NCBI RefSeq assembly: GCF_963675165.1
Contig: NC_087378.1
Span: 7,394,273-7,458,272 of the forward strand
Origin: Halichondria panicea
Lineage: Eukaryota; Porifera; Demospongiae; Suberitida; Halichondriidae
Length of the DNA stretch: 64,000 bases
Direction: 5' to 3'
Positions 46,753-58,739 of this stretch are shown here, piece after piece. The first letter of the stretch is position 1; each line of letters opens with the position of its first letter. The notes beneath the pieces are model-generated. The model worked only from the letters and a program-made list of their open reading frames with translations. It was not told the DNA's origin and ran no database searches. A program made the translations under genes and the position numbers.

Positions 46753-49083
46753 AGGAGCTATAATAACTGTGATCATGAGGATGCTAACATATCTTTGTAT
46801 TAGCAAGTAGGCTGTGTGCTTGTTAACACCATGTGATAAGCATGTGCATTCGTTCTCTGCCCCGCTTCATTCCACATGCACCCACTAAACCTAAAAGAAT
46901 TAAACTCAGTGCTCAACGTGCTGTCCTTTGATTGTCTACCTTGCTCACACACACACCCACTGGCCTTCAGGCGTCTCCTCCACAGGGGTCACCTGCACAC
47001 GGGGGATAGCAATTGGTGGCATTAAAATTAGTAGCGGTAGAATTGTACACAAACCAAAATAATGTAGATACTTGCATATACTAATTATGTATAACCTTAT
47101 TATTAAATGTGCCCCTCCCCCCTTCTATAGATGGTACTATGGGGATGTGTCTCGAGCCGAGGCTGAGAAATGGCTCTTATATCCCGGGAACCCCAGTGGT
47201 ACCTTCCTGATTCGTACCAGCTCTACCAAAGCGGGACTATCTTTGTCTGTAAGAGACGGGGAGGGTATCAAGCACTACCGCATACGAAGACTGGACAATG
47301 ACGGAGGCTATTTCATTGCCAGTAGAGCTGTCTTCACTTCTCTGCAGGTACGGTGAATGTGTTACTGACAGTGTAGTAGCCTGTTTCTATTCTTACTTTG
47401 ATGTGGTAGCTTTTGTATGCAGTCCCTGGCTACACGTACCTTACATGTAGCATAAGTCCTACTGTATTACTAGAATATTTTGGGGTTGAAAAACCTTTGC
47501 AAATGAACTAAATCAGCAGAAAATTGACCCTTTACGATCTAACTATTGCGTTCTGGCAAGGATTGTGTGTAATTACCAGTATACTAGTAGGTTTGCAATT
47601 TTATTTTTGCAAAGTGATCAATCAACACTCGCAAAGTTGCACAATTATATTTGATGCTCGCAAAACATTCTAGAAATACAGTATACAGTGAAGAGTGAAG
47701 CCAGTCTATTGTCGCTCACACCTATTGGAAACATTCCACCTCTACAATTATTTTTGCAAAACTCTTTAGGATGCGTTTTGACTCGTGTTGGTAGTGTAGG
47801 TACGTAAGTAGCTATGTGTATGTATGTATGGGGGTAGCTATTAGGGCGTCCTCTGTGGGCAAGCTTGTTGAGGGGGTAGCTATTATGGGGTCCTCTGTGG
47901 GCGAGCTTGTTGAGGGGGTAGCTACTATGGGGTCCTCTGTGGGCGAGCTTGTTGAGGGGGTAGCTATTAGGGCGTCCTCTGTGGGCAAGCTTGTTGAGGG
48001 GGTAGCTATTAGGGGGTCCTCTGTGGGCGAGCTTGTTGAGGGGGTAGCTATTAGGGGGTCCTCTGTTGGCGAGCTTGTTGAGGGGGTAGCTATTATGGGG
48101 TCCTCTGTGGGCGAGCTTGTTGAGGGGTAGCTATTAGGGGGTCCTCTGTGGGCGAGCTTGTTGTAAATGTATAGAGTTATCTTATTTTAGCAATAATCAC
48201 TTTCCTGTCCAAGAGAGCTCTTATAATCATTTCACATACCTATGCACTAAATTTTAATGTACATTGACTCTTACTCGATTAAGACTCATGTACGCAACAC
48301 CCACACCCACACACACACCCACACACACTTAGACAGTGGTGTTACAGAATTGTTTATATTTCAGTGCTCTAGTGTGTGTGAGGCACGTGCACGCTAATCA
48401 AGTGACAATAAACTATGTACACACTATAACCCTGGCCGAGTAAGAGGGTCAACGACAACTGCTGCATTGGCAGTACCTACCGTATTACTAGAATGTTTTG
48501 CGAGTATCAAACATATGCAAACTTTGCGAGGGTTGATCAATTTGCAAAACCTACTTGTAAATACACGATCCTTTCCAGAGCGCAATAGTTAGATCGCAAA
48601 GGGTCAAATTTCCTGCTGATTTGGCTCATTCGCAAAGGTTTTTCACCCCCAAAATATTCTAGTAATACGGTAGCTCCTACAAGGGTAATGTAGAAACACA
48701 TCAGACAAGTTTTTATTACGTCAGCTCCATTCTCTGCACCTGTGGTACTATAGTAGCCTGTCATAGTGTTGAGTGTGTACATTGAAACCGAGTCAGTCTC
48801 ATTGTGTGTGCTTTTCACCACTAGGCAAATGGACATACAGCTATACAATTTTGTTTTAACCTGCGCAAACATTCAAAGTTTGTGTAAAACTTAACACACA
48901 GATATATGTTATTGTTTATATATTATACGCTATGGATATTGCCTGAGCTAACAAATAACATTGTTTTTCCTCCAAAATGTTACAACCCAAGTTATACTTT
49001 TATGTGTCTATAATTATAGGGTTTTGAATATGTAATAAACACACTGTCCCCTCCACACACACACACTGTCCCCCCCTCCCCCT

Positions 49084-49123
<40 letters not shown>

Positions 49124-49646
49124 TCCCCCCTCCCCCTCCACACACACACACACACTGTCCCCCCCCTCCACACACACACACTGTCCCCCCCTCCACACAC
49201 ACACACACACTGTCCCCCCCCTCCACACACACACACTGTCCCCCCCTCCCCACACACGTAGGACATGATAGAGCACTACTCTCGTGACTCGGACGGCCTG
49301 GCCCAAAGGCTCACCCTACCTTGCCCCAGGGCAGACCTCCCTCAGACAGTCGGCCTCTCCTACAGGTAACTAAATAGGTAGTTACTGTAGCTGTGTGTAA
49401 GGTAGTGTTCTCTCGTCTCCAGAATGGAGTGATCCACTTAATTATGATTAGAGTACTGTTCTGTTCAGAGCATTTCGATAGTTCAAGCTAACCAACAGTG
49501 TGATAAGGAGGGTGTGTGTGCGTGTGCGTGTGTGTGTGGGTGTGTGTGTGTGTGTGGGTGTGGGTGTGTATGTGTGTGTGCGTGTGCGTGTGTGTGTGTG
49601 TGTGGGTGTGGGTGTGTATGTGTGTGTGTGTGTGTGTGTATGTGTG

Positions 49647-49717
<71 letters not shown>

Positions 49718-50169
49718 CTGCCTAGATTTATTAGTGGGTGTGTATAGCTGCTCCATGTAAAAGAGGAAAGAGGTAGTGAACGTAGTTGCACCCACTCTAA
49801 ATCTAACTTTTCTATTCATTTGCATGTCCATATAATTGTTTCTGATGTGTTCTGTGTGGATGTGATCATGTGATGCCCTCTTTATTGCAGAGATGAGTGG
49901 GAGATTGATCGTTCTACTCTGGTCTTCCAAAAGAAGTTGGGACAGGGCAACTTTGGTGAGGTGTGGTCAGGCATCTGGAATGGTACTACCCCCGTGGCCA
50001 TCAAGACACTCAAAACTGGTAAGAGTGTGTGTGTGTATGGCTTTGTCTTTCTCTTGATATCGTTCCTCAGCAGCTAGTATGTCCTCATGCATGGATGGAC
50101 TGTGCATGTATAGGCCAACTCAGTGTGTGTGTGTGCGTGCGTGCGTGCGTGGGTGGTGTGTGCGTGTGT

Positions 50170-50206
<37 letters not shown>

Positions 50207-51903
50207 CTTGTGTGGGTGGGTGGTGTGTGCGTGTGCGTGTGCGTGGGTGGTGTGTGCGTGTGTGTGTGTGCCTGGATTCTATTAGTGGCTGCTCCACGTA
50301 GAATGTTAATAAAAGAGGTAGCAAAGAAACCAAAAAAAACAGTGTGTGTGTGTACAGTTAATATTGTGTACGAAACTAATTATGCGTGATGCCAGAAATG
50401 TATTTATGTGAGGAACAAACCAATTACCAGCACACTGTATTTGATTATGGTGTGTAGTATTCGTATCATGATTATGACTGTGTGCATGTGTTCACCACAG
50501 GCACTATGGAGGTGAAAGACTTTGTAGCTGAGGCTCAAGTGATGAAGAAGATCCACCATCCTAATCTCCTCCAACTATACGCAGTGTGCACTCTAGAGGA
50601 ACCCATTTACATCGTGACAGAGCTAATGAAGCATGGCAGTATGCTCGATTACCTGAGACACGGGGATGGTCGTAACATCACCATACATCAGGCCATCGAC
50701 ACTATCGCACAAATTGCATCAGGTATGCCCGCATGGTTACACTAAGACACTAAGACACTAATTGATAGCTTGGTAGCCATAGTTTTCCGTGTATTGCATG
50801 TCAGACAATGTGTGTACGTTTCTTATCGGTAAATTAAGTGGTTGAGGCATGTCACTGTAACCTGAGGTCAATTAGTTGCCATGGCTCTACACATGTATGT
50901 ACTGTACTAATCATTCGTAGCCTAAAATTATATGGTACAATGAATCCTGCATGTCTACAGGGGCAAGAGTATCTACTCTTGATAGGAGTTACCCTCAGGT
51001 AGACCAACAGTGACTATAAAGAAGTGGCTTGCTATAGGTTGAAAAAAACAACATGAGAGCTTATATTAACATTCATGTGTTCTAGCCGGTGACCACATAC
51101 AAATAGACAGGTTTTACTGTATGGTGCTCACTACAATAGACAGGTTTTACTGTATGGTGCTCACCACAATAGACAGGTTTTACTGTATGGTGCTCACTGC
51201 AATAGACAGGTTTTACTGTATGGTGCTCACTGCAATAGACAGGTTTTACTGTATGGTGCTCACTGCAATAGACAGGTTTTACTGTATGGTGCTCACTGCA
51301 ATAGACAGGTTTTACTGTATGGTGCTCACTGCAATAGACAGGTTTTACTGTATGGTGCTCACTACAATAGACAGGTTTTCACTATGATTTGCAACTGATA
51401 CTTTGTGTTATTGTCTCTCTCCAGGCATGGCGTATCTTGAGGAACACAACTACCTCCATCGTGACCTCGCTGCTCGCAATATTCTAGTGGGGGAGGGCAA
51501 CGTCTGCAAAGTGGCCGATTTTGGACTTGCCAGGATTATCAAAGAGGATATCTACAATCCTCGCGAGGGTACAAAGTTCCCTATCAAGTGGACAGCCCCT
51601 GAGGCCGCACTCTACAATCGTTTCAGTATCAAATCGGACGTCTGGTCGTTTGCTGTGGTCATTGCAGAGGTGGTGACGAGAGGAGCCATGCCGTATCCAG
51701 GCATGAACAATCGTCAAGTACTGGAGGCCGTTGAGCGGGGATACAGAATGCCCAAGCCTGAGGGAGCACCTGAACCACTGTACAACATCATGCTCACTTG
51801 CTGGAAACATGAAGCAGAAGACAGACCCACCTTCGATTCATTGAAAGCACTTTTAGAAGACTATTATGTATCTGCAGCCGAAGGGGCTTATAAAGAAGCT
51901 TGA
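44232..51903 (+). CDS. Src-family tyrosine kinase 1
   Basis: Seven coding exons: 44232-44534, 45022-45134, 47131-47347, 49262-49365, 49891-50018, 50501-50722, 51425-51903; 521 residues. MGCAQSS gives N-myristoylation and palmitoylation; a Pro-rich unique region follows; SH3 ([20 protein letters not shown] ... [11 protein letters not shown]); SH2 ([19 protein letters not shown] phosphate-binding Arg); kinase domain with [26 protein letters not shown], activation-loop Tyr in EDIYNPREG and [11 protein letters not shown]. The tail is short, AEGAYKEA, with one Tyr that could be the Csk site although the usual YQPGE context is missing. It acts at the inner plasma membrane in receptor and adhesion signalling. 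Introns carry several satellites and MITEs. It converges on a paralogue at 52886-57000. Confidence 0.93.
46688..46751 (+). repeat. (GT)n microsatellite
   Basis: About 31 uninterrupted GT units in an intron of kinase 1. Confidence 0.95.
47460..47683. mobile_element. MITE, TACCGTATTACTAGAA family, copy 1
   Basis: TACTGTATTACTAGAATATTTT at the left end and TCTAGAAATACAGTA at the right. It shares interior blocks (AAATCAGCAGAAAATT, CGATCTAACTATTGCG) with 48478-48672 in reverse orientation. Confidence 0.75.
47826..48165 (+). repeat. 42-bp minisatellite, about eight units
   Basis: Units contain GGGGTAGCTATTAGG, GTCCTCTGTGGGCGAGC and TTGTTGAG; copies differ by a few substitutions and the last is truncated. 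As the unit is a multiple of three, an open frame with a 14-residue repeat ([14 protein letters not shown]) runs through it, but it lies in an intron and is not considered coding. Confidence 0.9.
48478..48672. mobile_element. MITE, TACCGTATTACTAGAA family, copy 2
   Basis: Near-perfect inverted ends: TACCGTATTACTAGAATGTTT and AAATATTCTAGTAATACGGTA. About 195 bp, no coding capacity, opposite in orientation to copy 1 in the same intron. Confidence 0.85.
49040..49255. repeat. Composite (CA)n / CTGTCCCCCC minisatellite
   Basis: About eight blocks of (CA)n followed by CTGTCCCCCC(TCC) make a pyrimidine-biased tract. It directly abuts the acceptor (ACGTAG, 49256-49261) of the kinase exon starting at 49262, so it supplies that exon's polypyrimidine region. 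Confidence 0.9.
49508..49715 (+). repeat. GT-rich microsatellite tract
   Basis: (GT)n with GC, GG and AT interruptions over about 200 bp in the intron before the kinase ATP-loop exon. A similar but shorter tract is at 50127-50271 in the next intron. Confidence 0.9.
51112..51385 (+). repeat. 33-bp minisatellite, about eight units
   Basis: Unit: ACAATAGACAGGTTTT followed by ACTGTATGGTGCTCACT, with ACA/GCA variants. It lies just upstream of the last kinase exon, in the intron. Confidence 0.95.
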
Positions 51904-52885
51904 TAGTAATGTGTAGACATTTTGAAGATCTCTTTTTCCATCCATGTTTTCTTGTTTTAAACCACACATGACTCTCATTGTTGTTTTTTATCACACTGTG
52001 TATTCTTGCATGTTCTTGTACATTGTTTACTGTTTATGAAGACTCTATAGTACATGTGTAATTATACAACACTTATAATAACTATTTCACTCTTTTTATA
52101 ATCGTCACAATTATGGCACTGTTACAGTCATGATTCTGTGCATAAAGTTTTTATATGATAATTTTTCTGATGAGCTATACTAGTCTCGTCCCCAGGCTGA
52201 GTTGTCTCTAACATAACGCTAGGTTGCCAACTAGTAGACAACTCGGCCTGGGACCGAGACTAATGAGGGAAATTAGACCACAATCATGTGACCTCATTAA
52301 GGCGTATAATTATTATTGATGCTACTTGATAAAGTACAATCAAGAGTTTATGTAGTACAATGTACATGCATGTGTGCGCATGCCGTGTAGTACGTAACAC
52401 TCACTCACACTGTAGCAATGCAAGCTTATAGCTAGGGGTAAACTCTACAGCATCGTAACACTAGATGTATATAATTATGTAAATGATCAAATTATTAATG
52501 AACTTTTTTGCAATAAAAGTGAAACAGGTATATGCATGAGTGAGACACACACTATATTAAAGAAGAGTTCTAGTCTACTAAATTGTCCATAGTGATACTA
52601 TATTAATATTGACAATGAAAGAAATACTTTGTGAGCATGTATAAATAGTACATACACAACAAGAAAACAAAGAAAGGTGCAGAATATTACATATTAGCAA
52701 GAGGTGACAATCAACACTAACAAGCGAGTGATTAAACACAATTATTCTGAAATTAAGGCATTACTTTGAAGAAAAGACACGAGAACAGGACAAAACAACG
52801 ACACCATACCTCGTTCAAACTGTCATGAAGTCTACACTGTATACATAATTATTAATATATAATGTTATAACAAAACAACACACAG
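51904..52885. other. Convergent gap between the two Src-family genes
   Basis: It holds both 3' untranslated regions and a small hairpin element at 52181-52262 (TAGTCTCGTCCCCAGGC... / ...GGCCTGGGACCGAGACTA). No other exon or RNA gene is seen. Confidence 0.6.
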
Positions 52886-55800
52886 TTATGTCAGAACTCT
52901 GTACGCTGCATCCGCTGCAGATACGAAGTAGTCTTCAAGATGGTACTTGAGATACTCGAAGGTGGGTCTCTCCTCTGGATCTTGTTTCCAACAGTCCATC
53001 ATTATCTGATACAGGGGATCGGGGCAGCCGGGGGGTGGGGGCATTCGGTAGCCCTGCTCCACTTTGGCCAAAACTTCACCATTCGTCATTCCTGGATAAG
53101 GTACACGTCCGTGTGTAATCAACTCTACCAAAAAGATTCCAAATGACCAAACGTCCGATTTTATGCTGAATCGATTGAAGAGGGCAGCTTCAGGTGCCGT
53201 CCATTTGATGGGGAACTTTGCACCCTCTCGTGCTGTGTACTCGTCATCGACAATACAACGAGCCAGACCAAAATCAGCCACTTTTACGATATTTCCCTCT
53301 CCCACAAGGACGTTACGAGCAGCCAAATCTCTATGAATGTAGTGCTGTGCTTCGAGGAAAGCCATTCCACTCGCTACTTGCGCTGAAATGTCTACAAGCT
53401 CGGGGAGTTTCAGATGGCGACCTTCTCCCTTCTGCAAGTAATCGAGCAAACTGCCATTCTTCATAAGCTCTGTCACGATGTATACGGGTTGAGTCTTACT
53501 GCACACTGCGTACAGTTGAATCAACTTCTCGTGTTGTAGCTTCTTCATGATCTGGGCCTCAGCTAGGTAATCTTCGACAGCCATTGTGTTTGGTTTGAGC
53601 AGTTTCACGGCCACAGGTGTTGTAGTGTTCCATATTCCCTCCCACACTTCTCCGAACTGACCAGCACCGAGCTTCTTCTTGAGTTGAATCGAGGAACGTT
53701 CAATCTCCCACTCGTCTTTAGTGTTGTAGGAAAGACCGACGGTTGTGGGCATGTCAAATTTGGGGCAAATAACAGTGAGTCGACAACAGAGACCATCAGA
53801 ATCGATCTTGTAGTGTTGAACCAGATCTTCTAGAGAGTTGCACATACAGCGAGGGGCAATGTAGAAACCACCTGCAGAGAAAGATGGACCTTTAATATGT
53901 GGGTATTTTAGAGAATGTATAGGAAATGGTACTATTTATAGTTTAACACATCTAAAAATAGCTATCAAAAACACCATACTTTACAGACCACCAGTGTCCA
54001 AAACAAACCAATCTTTACATTAGCTTCATAAACAGCTGCTACTGTTTTGTCTAAATAAATAAATAACACACACGTGATTATAGATAAAAACAACTGTTGC
54101 AGTACTGGGACATTGTGCAGGATTCACAATGCACACACACACACACACACCATTAAAGCTGACCTAGCAGTAGCTGTCCCCCAATAACAATTATAATAGC
54201 TATATAGGGGGTTTGCCCATATATGAATGTAACACTATTTTGCTACAAACCATCCCATATATTACATATAAGCACACACCGGTGTCCACTTTTCTGATCC
54301 TGTAGTGTTTGACAGAATCAGCATCCCTTACTGACAGAGAGTAGTTGCCTGGTTGACTCTCGCTCTCCCTGATGAGATAAGTACCTGTCTGGTTACCAGC
54401 TTGCAAGAGCTTCTTCTCAGCATCGGCACGCTTTATCTTACCAAAGAACCACCTGTGTGTGTCAGGGAGAAACAAATACTATAGTCATGTATGAACAAGT
54501 GTGGAGAATGAGGTGTCACTGTACGTACAGTAGTCTTGATGATGTGATGCTATTATTTATTATTCAGGGCTTGAGAAACCAATTAATGAATTAAATCACT
54601 CTATTAGCTAACCACTTAATAATGTAATACTGAAAGTGCCGTAAATGATCCCATTGCTAACGTACACATAATAATTCAATTAGACACACCCAAATAAGGA
54701 GCTGGGTATTATATATAGCACTTAGAAGTACATATGGGGCCACCTGCCTACAGTGATCACTGGAATCTCAGTGGTGGGAAGTCATTCACACGCTATTAAA
54801 CAGGGTAAAACGCTTTCCGTGACCACATAATACCCTATACACAGGTAGGTACTAACCCCTACAGCTTAACTATCACTACACACAGGTAGGTACTAACCCC
54901 TACAGCTTAACTATCACTACACACAGGTAGGTACTAACCCTTACAGCTTAACAAACCTGTTCAATTAACACATCAATGTTGGACTAGTATTGACATCCAT
55001 ATAACACCATTTTAGATACGTTACTATTATTGTCTATATTATTAACTACCCACAAATTTTCTAAGTTAGTATATCGAAGATTCCATTTCCTGCTCAGGTC
55101 TAAACAAATATTATTTTGTCGGTGTCCATGTGATTTAGAAGCCCTCCGAACATCTGCATATTAGTAACCTACAAGGGTTCCCCCTACCTACCCACCCACG
55201 CACACTCCCCACATACTCACAAAGTGACCCACCCAAATGCACATAACTTACTCTTGGGCCTGGACGCTCTTGACAGGGGCCACGTAGTTGCTAGGGATGT
55301 AACCTTCTTTGCCCGACTTGAGGGAGCGTGCAAACCACCAGTCTCCATCGTTGTTGTTAATGATCTGAAGGATCTCACCTGCAATGGAGGGAGGAGGGGC
55401 ACATGCTCAACAACATTTTCTTATACACACAGTTTGCTTGTACCTTGTACCTTGTACCTTGTACCTACATTAACCCCACCACCGCGAGCACACATATTAC
55501 CAAAGTACAGCTACATATGTATATATATATACATGTACTTATAGTTAGCCAGTGTGTGCATAGACTTTGTTGGTTGCTATGATATAATTTGGCTCCGATC
55601 AGTCTCAATCAATTTCACTGTGTTTGCGTTTAGAAGGGAAAGCATCATCACTATATTTAGCCACACAACAGGACACAAGACACATCATCATTCCAGGCAA
55701 TCTCCGTATGATACACATACTTTAATCTTATTTACTTTGTCTAATATTGTTCTTCTAACGACTCCATTATCATTCACAGCCTGTCCATAAGCTTTGATCA

Positions 55801-56428
55801 ACCATCAACACACATTCTACTACATGCTACTTGTATACCAACGTTACAACGTAACTGCCCTTTGCTTTAGACTAGCTTTCACCGGTCTTTTTAACAATTA
55901 AGCTTACAGTTGGCTTGAACTGAACTAAAATGACCCCCACCCTTTGAAAATACCAAATAAACACTCCCATACAACAAAATCATGCAACGACTGAGTGTCT
56001 GTGATATTACACACTTCAGATAAGAACCAACTACAATTACGCCATTGTGAAAACAAACACTGCATGCCGACTGCACAAACACACTAAATTTGTACGTGGA
56101 TTTTTTTGACTGGAGGCCAAAGGATACATGTACAGTAATTATTAGCACATAGCTGATTAGAAGTTGAAACAGCTAGTACAGCTTTATGGAAGCCCTTGGC
56201 AACCACATCCAGGGTACAATATATGATATCATCTAGAGATGGCCTGAGAGGTAATTATGCGTCTGGTCATGTTTTTGATGGCTCAGAGAATAGAATGCAC
56301 AAGTGTGTCACAGGCAATGTGTACACAAAGTTGATTACTGTAAACACATGTAATAAAGTAAAATCAACTTTCTGTTTCTCCAACAGTAAACTACAAAGTC
56401 TACTTAGAGCTACACAGTTACACAGTGC

Positions 56429-56462
<34 letters not shown>

Positions 56463-57000
56463 TGCTATAAATGAGTGCCGCAAAAAGGTAACAATTCAGT
56501 TTTACCAGAAACAGTGAAAATTGTCAACAAAAACCCCATATAGCACTATATCAGCATAAACACACTACTCGTGTATACAACTACAAACACGTCCACGAGC
56601 GAGAGAACAGTCTATAAAAGAGCCCACACGAAAGATAGTTTATATTACTACACACACGAACAAGTGCCTCACCTTTAGAGAAGCTGAGATCCTCTGCTGT
56701 CCTGGCACTGTAGTCGTATAGAGATACAAAGGACAAGGCTCCTCCTTGACCACCACTAGCCGGCTGTCCCATTCGAGGACCAAACGGATTCTGCGTTCCC
56801 ATTGGTCCACTTATTCCTCCCCTCGACGGTTGTTGTTGTTGCCCTGGATACGGGTACGAGGCTGGCCCCCCTCCGCGGGATGATTCATTATAGCGTGGTT
56901 GTTGCTGGCCAGGTTGTTGAGTTTGTTGACCTCGCTCCAACTCGAAACGACCGGACTCACTTTTAGCTTGAGGCTTCTCGGTAGAGCTAATACAACCCAT
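52886..57000 (-). CDS. Src-family tyrosine kinase 2
   Basis: Four coding exons: 56673-57000, 55252-55378, 54280-54452, 52886-53871; 537 residues. MGCISST acylation signal; Gln/Gly/Pro-rich unique region; SH3 ([20 protein letters not shown] ... [10 protein letters not shown] ... EGYIPSNYV); SH2 ([26 protein letters not shown]); kinase with [26 protein letters not shown], activation-loop [20 protein letters not shown]. The C-terminal tail is [10 protein letters not shown], again a single Tyr without the YQPGE context. The whole kinase domain plus the SH2 end is one exon, whereas kinase 1 has introns in it. A leader exon probably ends at the donor near 57367. Both kinases are typical of the expanded Src families of sponges. 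Confidence 0.93.
54838..54953 (+). repeat. 41-bp tandem repeat, three units
   Basis: Three units of CACAGGTAGGTACTAACCCC plus TACAGCTTAACTATCACTA in an intron of kinase 2; the third is slightly diverged. Confidence 0.9.
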
Positions 57001-57729
57001 TGTCCAGCCTGTGCACAGTGTGTGTGTGTGTGTGTGTGTGTGTTATGTGTGTGTGTACACAGTGGTAGTTCTTCTATCTCAGGCAATGTTATTGTAGAAA
57101 TAAACTGTTAAGTTTGCAAAAGCACAGTTAGAGGGCTAGGGTGGACTCTAGCCTCGATCCCAGGCCGCACTTCCCACTAGGGAAGTGGCCGGTGAAGGAG
57201 GCTAGGGTGGACTCATGCTATGTACGTACGTACGTACTCAGTGATTAATTATTGATCTATGGAATATTTAAATCAACCCCATAGATTTTTGTGATAATCG
57301 CAACTAGATTGCTAGCGCTATGGCGGCTAGTTATGCAACTTGCTACATACATGATTCTTCTTACCTCGGTTGATCCTATAAATATCTATTGATAAGGCGT
57401 ACTCTCTTTAGGACTTCTTTTCCACAAGACACAGTAGATCTAGTAGTGAAGCTTGCTACTGACACACCCAGGAGGTTATTCTTTGCACGTGATAGATAAT
57501 GCTTTAGTTTAGATGGGCGTGACCTTTCCTTGCATTGCGGCCCCGCCCATCTAATTCTTGAAAATATCTTTTTGTACCATGTACTCCACAAAAACCAAAA
57601 CCTTGGTGTCACAAATAATGACTAGCTACTCCCAACAATTTTTGGGGGATAACTATGTCTATGATAGCAGGAGCACATAAAGCAATAGTCATACAAATAA
57701 ATATGGGTATATATAATAACAGTCGGTGA
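57001..57729. other. Leader and intergenic region of kinase 2
   Basis: It includes a (GT)n tract (57019-57055), a hairpin element TAGCCTCGATCCCAGGC...GGAGGC (57149-57204) bracketed by the direct repeat TAGGGTGGACTC, and the probable kinase 2 leader exon upstream of a donor at 57362-57367. The 3' end of the TLC gene starts at 57730. Confidence 0.5.
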
Positions 57730-58518
57730 TTAACTGTCCTTCTTTTGAGAAAAGAACTTCCTAGCACCTTTGAGCATCTTCGAAAACCAGTACAAATTCA
57801 GAAAGTCCAATACTAAGTATCCACTAACAATCCACACTCTATAGTAAATCTTCACAATCACAGCACACTGAGGGTCCATCAATGTTACAATGAGGGCATA
57901 CCAATTGTAAGGAAGTGTAGCTATTCTAGAAAGAAAGAAAAGTGCCATCATACTCAGCGAAGCAAACTTGTACCAGAAGTTGTCCTTGTTTCCCAACTGG
58001 TAGTGGTACCATCGCAAATTGACAAATGGTGTGGAGAGCTCCGCAATTGTTCGAAAAGTGATCAAGTACATGAATATCCCTTGATTAGCAAGTGAAAAAC
58101 TAATACTTAACAGTCCTGTAACATGATGTGAGATACTGCCCATGTCAGAGCGAAGGTAGGGATCCATAAAACAGACAATGAAATCACCAACAAAGTATCC
58201 CAATGAAAATTGCAAGCTTGCGAATCCCAGAGAGTTTTTCGAGAAAATATAGTTTGTTCCCAGAGATCCAGACAGGATAAGATACACATCAATCACAGTC
58301 ACGACGATGGCATGGATGGTTGAACTTATGAGGGTATGGAAATGGGTCTGCAGCTTCGGCGGGATGTTTTTGGTACGAGGTTGAAAAATACCACAAGCAA
58401 GCGGGCTCAGAAGTTTCGGCAGTATCAGTGCGATAATGAACGAGATGATGGACACTGGAGTAATGACAAAATTCCAGCTCGAAGGCTCCACATACCACTC
58501 TTCATCTGGTCCAGCCAT
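57730..58518 (-). CDS. TLCD4: TLC-domain multipass membrane protein
   Basis: A single coding exon of 262 residues, starting at the ATG within TGATCATGGCTGG; a non-coding leader exon joins just upstream (donor near 58726). About six transmembrane helices form a TLC (TRAM-LAG1-CLN8) domain, with GYFVGDFIVCFMDPY, SHHVTGLL, ELSTPFVNLRWYHYQLG and RIATLPYNWY. Length and motifs match TLCD4 (formerly TMEM56, 263 residues in human). TLC proteins act on membrane lipids; the substrate for this subfamily is not settled. Shares a short divergent promoter with RPS12. Confidence 0.85.
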   Translation of the reverse strand: MAGPDEEWYVEPSSWNFVITPVSIISFIIALILPKLLSPLACGIFQPRTKNIPPKLQTHFHTLISSTIHAIVVTVIDVYLILSGSLGTNYIFSKNSLGFASLQFSLGYFVGDFIVCFMDPYLRSDMGSISHHVTGLLSISFSLANQGIFMYLITFRTIAELSTPFVNLRWYHYQLGNKDNFWYKFASLSMMALFFLSRIATLPYNWYALIVTLMDPQCAVIVKIYYRVWIVSGYLVLDFLNLYWFSKMLKGARKFFSQKKDS

Positions 58519-58739
58519 GATCACTATCTGTGCAAAGAGATAAAAGAGAATGACAAAAAATACCTTAGGAGAATATGCATAGCTCTAGATATAGATATAA
58601 ATACACTGCCAAGATACAGCCAGCTGCCTAGCAACTATAGACTATTATTATAATTGTACAACTATAGTATAGTTGTACAATTATTATGGCAACAGATGAG
58701 AAGAGAAAAACCATGAGAACACTCACCTAGCTCGTACTC

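Noticed and set aside
48992-49306. Gly-Cys-Val-rich minus-strand frames
   Set aside because: Translation of the composite CA/CCCCCC satellite, not a protein gene.
49448-49930. Long His-Thr/Cys-Val repeat open frames
   Set aside because: They are translations of the GT/CA microsatellite and lie within a kinase intron.
50029-50389. Cys/Val-rich open frames
   Set aside because: Again microsatellite sequence in a kinase intron.
51121-51387. Repeated protein frame of 11-residue units
   Set aside because: It is the 33-bp intronic minisatellite; the last kinase exon begins downstream at a proper acceptor.
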